From positions 248,001 through 312,000 of the forward strand of contig AHHB01000036.1 of assembly GCA_000242815.2 (NCBI GenBank): a stretch of DNA of 64,000 bases, written 5' to 3'. This stretch comes from Janthinobacterium lividum PAMC 25724. GTDB taxonomy: Bacteria > Pseudomonadota > Gammaproteobacteria > Burkholderiales > Burkholderiaceae_D. Numbering within the stretch: the first letter of the stretch is position 1; each line of letters begins with the position of its first letter. The notes beneath the pieces were generated by a model that saw only the letters and a program-made list of their open reading frames with translations, searched no databases and had not been told where the DNA came from. This document shows positions 58,272-64,000 of the stretch, one piece after another. Position numbers and translations under genes: made by a program.

Positions 58272-60418
58272 ATGCCAGGCTACACCGCACCGTCCACCCT
58301 CACTACGCTGTCATTGCGCCCGCTGGCCATGGCCATTTCACTGGCACTCGGCGCCGGCATGGCGCATGGCGCCGCCAGCGCACCAGCCGATGGCACTGGC
58401 GATGAAGCGCCAGTGATGCAAACCATTACCGTGACGGCCAGCAGCGACGCGAACGCCTACACGGCGCGCAACAGCGCCTCGGCCAGCAAGTTCAACCTGT
58501 CGCTGCGCGAGACGCCGCAGGCGGTTTCCGTGGTCACGCGCGCGCACATGGATGATTTCAGGCTCGACAACGCCAGCAAGGTACTGGCGCACACCACGGG
58601 CGTGACGGTAGAAGCGGTGGAAACGGACCGCAGCTATTACACGGCGCGCGGCTACGACATCACCAATTTCCAGTTCGACGGCGTCGGCATTGCTTTCGTT
58701 TTCGGCCTTGTGATGGGCGACCTCGATACGGCGCTGTTCGAGCGCGTCGACATCGTGCGCGGCGCGAACGGCTTGATTTCCTCGACCGGCAATCCGTCGG
58801 CCACTGTCAATTTCATGCGCAAACGCCCCACCCCGGACCTGGCCGCTTCCGCTGGCGTCATGCTCGGCTCCTGGAACACGCGCCGCCTCGATGCCGATGT
58901 ATCGACACCGCTCAGCGACGATGGCAAGGTGGCGGCGCGCTTCGTCGTCGTCCACGAAGAGGGTAACTCGCACCTGGACCGCTACTCGCCGCGCAAAGAT
59001 GTCGCCTACGCCATCGTCGAAGCGAAACTGACAGCGATACCAGCCTGGCCCTGGGCCACAGCTACCACAATAGCCTGGCCAGGGGCGGCATGTGGGGTGC
59101 CCTGCCCATCGCCTACACGGACGGCACGCCGACCAACTATCCGATTTCCACCTCGACTTCAGCCGACTGGTCGCGCTGGAGCATCCTCAATAACAGCAGC
59201 TTCGCCGAACTGGCGCACCAGTTCAGCGCCGACTGGCGCGTGAAGGCCACCGCCACCTACAACCGCTCCAGCTCCGACTCGAAGCTGTTCTATGTCTACG
59301 GCACGCCGGACAAGGCCACGGGCGACGGCTTGTTCAGCTACCCTTCGCGCTATGGCTCTCGCAACAAGCAGCGCCTGCTCGATGTCGCCGCGACGGGAAA
59401 ATTCACGCTGGCCGGGCGCCAGCATGACATCAGCATGGGAGTCGCCTGGTCAACCTCCACGCTCGACGATGTGTCTTACTACGGCCGCGGCATCGGCACG
59501 GCGCTGCCGAATGGCACGGCGTTCGATGGCGCCTACCCTGAACCGCTGTTCGACGCCTCGACCGACGGCAGCGCCTATAAGGACCAACGCAAGAACGCCT
59601 ATCTGGCCACCCGCCTCAAGCTGGCCGACAATACCAAGCTGCTGGCAGGCGTCAACGTCGTCAAGGCCGATAGCACGGGCAGCGCGTATGGCGTCAGCCA
59701 GGCCAAGTCGCAAAGCGACACCACCCCGTACGTGGGCCTGGTGTATGACATCAACCGCCATGTGTCAGCTTACGCCAGCCACACGGAAATCTTCAACCCG
59801 CAAAGCAGCATCGACAGCAGGGGCCAGACCCTGGCCGCCGCCACCGGCAAGAGCCTGGAAGCAGGCCTGAAAAGCGAATGGTTCGACGGCCGCCTGAACC
59901 TGTCCGGCGCCCTGTTCAAGACGCGCCAGAAGAATATGGCCGAAGCGGCCGGCACCACAGCCGACTTCAAGACCTTCTATCGAGGCGTCGATTCGCAATC
60001 GCAGGGTGTCGAGCTCGATGCCTCGGGTGAGCTGGCGAAAGGCTGGCAAGCGAACGCCGGTTATTCACAGCTGCGCATCAAGGGCGACGACGGCCAGGAT
60101 GCACGCACCTTCATCCCGCGCAAACAGTTTCATGTGGCCACCACCTATCACGTGCCGGCGCTGCCGACATTCAAGGTGGGCGCCAGCCTCACCTGGCAGG
60201 ACGCCATCTACAATAAGGTCAACGACAGCACGACCCTGCACCAGGGCGCCTACGCGCAACTGGGCCTGATGGCCAGCTACGACATCAGCCGCAACGTCAG
60301 CCTGTCGCTGAACCTGAACAATGTGACGGACAAGAAGCACCTGACCAGCCTGTACTGGACCCAGTCGCTGTATGCAGCGGGTCGCAATGGCAGCGCCACC
60401 CTGAGCTGGAAATACTAG
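58272..60418 (+). pseudogene. TonB-dependent siderophore receptor (FpvA type), frameshifted
   Basis: An outer-membrane siderophore receptor. Signal region MPGYTAPSTLTTLSLRPLAM, then TITVTASSDANAYTARNSAS and plug-domain motifs LSLRETPQAVSVVTRAHMDD and ERVDIVRGANGLISSTGNPS. The first frame ends in nonsense after AYAIVEAKLTA (about 59034). A second frame resumes SLALGHSYHNSLARGGMWGA and continues through the barrel to LYWTQSLYAAGRNGSATLSW-KY. Adding one base at ACAGC-GATACC gives ADTSLALG and 715 residues, normal for the family. It is followed 9 bases later by the PepSY gene. Fur-box controlled. Confidence 0.85.
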
Positions 60419-60427
60419 GGAGCGGCC

Positions 60428-61666
60428 ATGCGACTGCGTCCATCCATGGTTGTTCTGCACCGCTGGTTCGGCTTGGCGGTGGCGCTCTTCCTGTTCATTT
60501 CCGGCTTGACGGGCGCCATCATCTCGTGGGATCACGAGCTCGATGCCTGGCTCAATGCGCAGCTGTTTCATGCGCAAAGCGCCAGCAGCGCCGCTGTGAG
60601 ACCCGCAAAATCGGGCCTGGAACTGGCGCGCCAGCTCGAGGCGCAGGACCCGCGCCTGCGCGTCAATTACACGCTCACCACGATCGAGCCTGGCCACACG
60701 GCCTTGATCGCGGTGGAAGGCCGGCCCGACCCGGCTACCGGCAAGCCCCATGAACTGGGCTTCAACCAGGTGGCCATCGATCCCGTCACCGGCGCCATGC
60801 AAGGCAAGCGCCAGTGGGGCGTGGTCTCGCTGACGCGCGAAAACCTGCTGCCCTTCCTGTACAAACTGCACTACACCATGCACATTCCCGATGGCTGGGG
60901 CATCGAACTGGGCGTCTGGTTCATGGGCATCATCGGCATCGTATGGATTTTTGACTGCGCTATTGCGCTGTACCTGTCGTTCCCGAACTGGCGCAGCTGG
61001 CGCAAGTCGCTGGCCTTGCGCTGGCGTGAAGGGGGACACAAACTCAATTTCGACCTGCACCGCTCGGGCGGCGTGTGGGTCTGGTTGCTGCTGCTGGTGC
61101 TGGCCATCACCTCCGTGTCGATGAATTTGCCAACCCAGGTGATGCGCCCCCTGGTAGCGAAGTTTTCCACACTCAAGCCGAACGCCTTCGACAGCCGCAC
61201 GCCGCAGCCGCCCGACAAACCGATCGAGCCGCAGCTGACGCGCGAACAGGCCGTGGCGCTGGCAAAAGCGGAAGCGGCCAGGCGAGGCTGGGCATTGCCG
61301 GCCGGCGGCGTGTTTTATTCATCGAGCTATGGCCTGTATGGCGTGGGCTTCTTCGCGGCGGACAACGACCATGGCGATGGTGGCCTGGGCAATGCGTGGC
61401 TGTACTTTGATGGCCGCGATGGCAAGCCGGCCGGCGGCGTGGTGCCCGGCACGGGCAGCGCCGGCGACATCTTCCTGCAAGCGCAATTTCCCCTGCATTC
61501 GGGCCGCATCCTGGGCCTGCCGGGTCGCATCCTGATTTCTGTCATGGGCCTGGTGGTGGCCATGTTGAGCGCGACGGGGTTGATCATCTGGCTGCGCAAG
61601 CGCCGCGCACGCGCGGCAAAAGCCGGCAAGGCGGCACTGCCGCTGCATGCCAACGTCAGCCCATAG
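60428..61666 (+). CDS. PepSY-associated TM protein (iron-uptake-linked)
   Basis: A 412-residue inner-membrane protein of the PepSY_TM family. TM1 is in VVLHRWFGLAVALFLFISGL (conserved His), a large periplasmic loop with PepSY-like segments is between about 40 and 150, and further TMs are at about 150-175, 210-230 and 365-390. LLLVLAITSVSMNLPTQVMR and GRILGLPGRILISVMGLVVA are recognisable. These proteins often follow siderophore receptors and are thought to assist ferric-siderophore reduction. GGGAG precedes the ATG; it lies 9 bases after the receptor, so co-transcribed. Confidence 0.88.
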   Translation: MRLRPSMVVLHRWFGLAVALFLFISGLTGAIISWDHELDAWLNAQLFHAQSASSAAVRPAKSGLELARQLEAQDPRLRVNYTLTTIEPGHTALIAVEGRPDPATGKPHELGFNQVAIDPVTGAMQGKRQWGVVSLTRENLLPFLYKLHYTMHIPDGWGIELGVWFMGIIGIVWIFDCAIALYLSFPNWRSWRKSLALRWREGGHKLNFDLHRSGGVWVWLLLLVLAITSVSMNLPTQVMRPLVAKFSTLKPNAFDSRTPQPPDKPIEPQLTREQAVALAKAEAARRGWALPAGGVFYSSSYGLYGVGFFAADNDHGDGGLGNAWLYFDGRDGKPAGGVVPGTGSAGDIFLQAQFPLHSGRILGLPGRILISVMGLVVAMLSATGLIIWLRKRRARAAKAGKAALPLHANVSP

Positions 61667-61677
61667 GCGGCGCAGAT

Positions 61678-61752
61678 GTAAGCGTTTGTAATGAGCGTCA
61701 ACGCAAGCGTCCGAGGCCGCGTTTTATGCTCAGTGACACGGGAATCATCCCG
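61678..61752 (+). promoter_or_regulatory. promoter and leader hairpin of Asr-like gene 3
   Basis: GTAAG-CGTTT-GTAAT (61678-61692), GTCAACG, TATGCT at 61725-61730 (again 32 bases after the repeat), CAGTGACA, and the hairpin CGGGA-ATCA-TCCCG (61739-61752). The region from TTTTATGCTCAGTGACACGG to the start codon is almost identical to that of gene 2. Confidence 0.65.
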
Positions 61753-61796
61753 GCACCAACAGACACACCAGACAAACCACCACCGAGGACTGCACC

Positions 61797-62138
61797 ATGA
61801 AAAAAGTAATTGCTACCCTGATCGCCAGCCTGTTCGCTACCGCTGCCTTTGCCCAGACGCCTGCAGCGCCTGCAGCCTCGGTCCCCGCCAAAGTGGAAGC
61901 GGCCCACGCCAAGGCCGTCGTAAAAGCCGATGCCAAGGAAGCGCAAACGGTCGTAAAAGCGGACGCGAAAGAAGCAAAAGCGGTTGTCGCCGCCAAAACG
62001 GACGTAGCGAGTGCTAAAGCGCAAGCGGCCACCACCAAGACCAAGGCGCACCAGAAAGCCAAGCAAACCAAAGCCAAGGCTGACGACAAGCTGGCATCGG
62101 CCACCGCCGCTGCGTCAACACCAGCGCCAGCCAAATAA
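61797..62138 (+). CDS. secreted Ala/Lys-rich Asr-like protein 3
   Basis: A 113-residue paralogue with signal peptide MKKVIATLIASLFATAAFA and charged repeats (AKAVVKADAKEAQTVVKADA, KEAKAVVAAKTDVASAKAQA, TKTKAHQKAKQTKAKADDK). It ends TPAPAK. GAGGA precedes the ATG. No terminator separates it from the next gene 43 bases on, so they are probably one transcript. Role inferred as for the other copies. Confidence 0.8.
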   Translation: MKKVIATLIASLFATAAFAQTPAAPAASVPAKVEAAHAKAVVKADAKEAQTVVKADAKEAKAVVAAKTDVASAKAQAATTKTKAHQKAKQTKAKADDKLASATAAASTPAPAK

Positions 62139-62181
62139 TTCCGACACACTTTACTGAGCACACTACAACAAGGATTTCAGC

Positions 62182-62466
62182 ATGAAAAAAGTTATCGCCA
62201 CCCTGATCGCCAGCCTGTTCGCTAGCGCCGCTTTCGCCCAGACGCCAGCCGTCGCGCCAGTCGCTCCAGTAGCACCAGTAGCACCAGTAGCCGTCGTCGC
62301 CCCTGTCGCCAAGGCCGAAGCGCCAGCGGCCGCCGTCAAGCCAGCGGCGCACAAAAAAGTACAGCATCACAAGGCGAAGAAGGCCGCAGCGGCAACGCCA
62401 GCAGCAACTCCAGCAACTCCAGCGATGGCCGCAGCGCCAGCACCGGCAGCAGCGCCAGTCAAGTAA
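62182..62466 (+). CDS. secreted Ala/Pro/Lys-rich Asr-like protein 4
   Basis: A 94-residue protein with the same signal peptide (MKKVIATLIASLFASAAFA). An Ala-Pro-Val repeat (VAPVAPVAPVAPVAVVAPV) is followed by a basic His/Lys segment (HKKVQHHKAKKAAA) and an Ala/Pro tail. The HKK...HHKAKK segment is the closest to enterobacterial Asr. AGGA lies 9 bases upstream. Co-transcribed with gene 3. Confidence 0.78.
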   Translation: MKKVIATLIASLFASAAFAQTPAVAPVAPVAPVAPVAVVAPVAKAEAPAAAVKPAAHKKVQHHKAKKAAAATPAATPATPAMAAAPAPAAAPVK

Positions 62467-62483
62467 AAGCGGCGGCAGCAAGC

Positions 62484-62514
62484 AAAAAGACAGGGTTTCC
62501 CCTGTCTTTTTTTT
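62484..62514. terminator. intrinsic terminator, convergent
   Basis: AAAAAGACAGGG-TTTC-CCCTGTCTTTTTTTT ends the Asr-like pair and, with its A-run on the other strand, may also serve the leftward fasciclin gene. Confidence 0.9.
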
Positions 62515-62532
62515 CGTCTGCTTTTCGTCTAC

Positions 62533-63090
62533 TTATTTTGGCATCAGCACCGTGTCGATGACATTGATCACGCCATTGGACTGATACACATCGTAGGTAC
62601 TGATGTTGGCGCTATTGCCGCTTTCATCCATCACGACGATGTTGTGCATGCCGTTCATGGCGAACATCAGCTTGCCGCCGCTGGCCGTTGGCAGGGTCGC
62701 CTTGCCATCGTGCATCTTGATTTCCTTGGCCAGGGCCTTGAAGTCATATTTGCCGGGCACCACGTGGTAGGTGAGGATTTTCGTCAGGGTCGCCTTGCTT
62801 TCCGGTTTGACCAGGGTCTCGACGGTGCCGGCCGGCAGCTTGCCAAACGCCGCGTTCGTCGGCGCAAATACGGTAAATGGGCCCTTGCCTTTCAAGGTAT
62901 CGACCAGGCCTGCAGCCTGCACCGCAGCGACCAGGGTTGTGTGGTCGGCCGAATTGACGGCGTTATCGACGATATCCTTGGAGGGAGACATGCTCTTGCC
63001 ACCCACCATGGTGCTCATGTCGGCGGCAAAAGGGGCGCTGGCGGCCAGCATGGAAGTGACAAACATTACTGCGGGAACGAAGGTGCGCAT
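62533..63090 (-). CDS. secreted fasciclin-domain protein
   Basis: A 185-residue protein with a signal peptide (MRTFVPAVMFVTSMLAASAP-FAA) and one FAS1 domain: TLVAAVQAAGLVDTLKGKGP, FTVFAPTNAAFGKLPAGTVE, ILTYHVVPGKYDFKALAKEI (conserved YH) and SNGVINVIDTVLMPK. FAS1 proteins act in adhesion or bind small ligands; the bacterial single-domain forms have no settled function. GGAGATATCATC precedes the ATG. Convergent with the Asr-like pair. Confidence 0.92.
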   Translation of the reverse strand: MRTFVPAVMFVTSMLAASAPFAADMSTMVGGKSMSPSKDIVDNAVNSADHTTLVAAVQAAGLVDTLKGKGPFTVFAPTNAAFGKLPAGTVETLVKPESKATLTKILTYHVVPGKYDFKALAKEIKMHDGKATLPTASGGKLMFAMNGMHNIVVMDESGNSANISTYDVYQSNGVINVIDTVLMPK

Positions 63091-63171
63091 GATGATATCT
63101 CCTGGAGGACTACGTTTGCATGATTGCAGGAGTACTTACGCAGCCTTTGCGCCAACGGATTCAACTTCCTG

Positions 63172-63208
63172 AAAAAAAACGGCGCCGTGCAAGTGCACGC
63201 CGCCGTTT
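63172..63208 (-). terminator. intrinsic terminator after the outer-membrane channel gene
   Basis: On the minus strand AAACGGCGGCGTGC-ACTT-GCACGGCGCCGTTTTTTTT forms a long GC-rich stem and T-run about 30 bases after the channel-gene stop at 63241. Confidence 0.85.
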
Positions 63209-63240
63209 CCCATACAAATCGCTTGCTGCGGGCAGGAAAA

Positions 63241-64000
63241 CTAGTTGGCCGCCACCTGCGGCTCGACCCCTCCCCAGCCGCCGCCCAGGGCGCGGATCAG
63301 TGCCACCGTGGTGACGGCGCGGTTGCCGCGCAACTGCACGGCGTTGCGCTCGACAGCTGCCAGGTTGCGCTGCGCGTCGAGCAGATCGAGGTAGCTGGAA
63401 CGGCCCGCGTCGTACAGCTTTTGCGCCAGGTCGGCCGAACGGCGCGCCGAGACGACGGCTGCGTCGATCTGCTGCGTCTGGCCCGACAGAATGCGCAAAC
63501 CGGCCAGGTTGTCTTCCACCTCGGCGAAGGCGAGCAGCACACTGTGGCGATACGTCGCCACCGACTCTTCCAGTTGCGCTTCGCTGCGGCTCACGGCTGC
63601 CTTGTTGCGGCCACCGTCGATGATGGGCATCGACATCAAAGCGCCCAGCAGCCAGGAGCGGCTACTCCACCTGAAGATATCCGAGAACGTATCGGAGGCG
63701 CCACCGCCCGAGGCGTTCAGGGTCAGGGCCGGGAACATGGCCGATTTCGCCACGCCGATGCGTGCATTCGACGCTTCCATGGTGCGCTGCGCCGACGCGA
63801 TGTCGGGGCGGCGCTCCAGCAGCGACGACGGCATGCCGGCCGGGATCACGGGCAGGAAGCCACTGTCCTGCAGCGGGTTGACGCTCGCCGTGAAGCTGGC
63901 GGCAGGTTTGCCCAACAGGACGGCCAGCGCATGCTCGCTATTGGCGCGCTGGCGCTGCAAGCCGATGGCTTCGGCGCGCACGGTCGACAGCTCCGTGCGG
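63241..64000 (-). CDS. RND efflux outer-membrane factor (OprM/NodT type), 5' part outside window
   Basis: The C-terminal ~253 residues of a TolC-like lipoprotein channel; the frame continues past the window edge. HALAVLLGKPAASFT, LLERRPDIASAQRTMEASNA, IGVAKSAMFPALTLNASGG and AGRSSYLDLLDAQRNLAAVE are typical of the OprM/NodT family. It ends with QPQVAAN-like EPQVAAN. Presumably last in an efflux operon with membrane-fusion and RND pump genes off the window. Substrate unknown. Confidence 0.9.
   Translation of the reverse strand, partial: RTELSTVRAEAIGLQRQRANSEHALAVLLGKPAASFTASVNPLQDSGFLPVIPAGMPSSLLERRPDIASAQRTMEASNARIGVAKSAMFPALTLNASGGGASDTFSDIFRWSSRSWLLGALMSMPIIDGGRNKAAVSRSEAQLEESVATYRHSVLLAFAEVEDNLAGLRILSGQTQQIDAAVVSARRSADLAQKLYDAGRSSYLDLLDAQRNLAAVERNAVQLRGNRAVTTVALIRALGGGWGGVEPQVAAN

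Overview
The window reads as chromosomal DNA of a betaproteobacterium, most likely family Oxalobacteraceae and close to Janthinobacterium. This is inferred from the GC-rich codon use, the order thrS-infC-rpmI-rplT-pheS-pheT-ihfA-merR behind two tRNA-Val genes, and the style of the signalling, urease and T6SS genes. No plasmid, phage or insertion-sequence backbone was seen, and no CRISPR array.

Layout. 0.1-11.5 kb: ZntB-type transporter, Rnk, a GGDEF-EAL protein, RF3 (prfC), a chemoreceptor, a Crp/Fnr regulator and a NarX/NarL-like two-component pair. 11.6-20.1 kb (minus strand): merR, ihfA, pheT, pheS, rplT, rpmI, infC (probable AUA start), thrS and two identical tRNA-Val(GAC) genes. 20.2-26.4 kb: metabolic and resistance genes, including two SMR exporters behind a guanidine-II (mini-ykkC) riboswitch and an ArsR/Old-Yellow-Enzyme pair. 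26.4-32.2 kb (minus): complete urease operon ureDABCEFG plus a HupE/UreJ nickel permease. 32.3-39.9 kb (minus): three signalling genes (hybrid kinase with an ABC-type binding domain, a second kinase, and a REC-PAS-GGDEF-EAL protein). 40.1-50.4 kb: a partial T6SS module with the TssK/F/G baseplate, PAAR, VgrG, an AT-rich LCAT-like lipase effector and a Tli4-like immunity protein. 50.5-51.3 kb: an Imm1-like immunity gene and small gene remnants. 51.2-56.7 kb: a SulP transporter, an SDR enzyme and a PAS-rich hybrid kinase. 57-64 kb: four small secreted Ala/Lys-rich (Asr-like) proteins, a Fur-box-preceded TonB siderophore receptor with a PepSY protein, a fasciclin protein, and the 3' part of an RND outer-membrane channel gene that runs off the window.

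Main points. (1) A two-hairpin guanidine-II riboswitch precedes sugE/gdx and may also control the adjacent SMR gene. (2) The Asr-like genes share a promoter element (GTAAG-N5-GTAAW direct repeat) and a 5' UTR hairpin, which suggests one OmpR-family regulon. (3) The T6SS effector is read in two frames, with the catalytic Ser in one and the Asp/His in the other. (4) Between 48.7 and 59.1 kb, several coding regions (effector, an immunity-locus remnant, sulP, a small gene and the TonB receptor) would each be restored by adding one base. This is either clustered decay or a run of sequence errors, and resequencing would decide. (5) Two neighbouring kinases end in the same short unnamed C-terminal domain.
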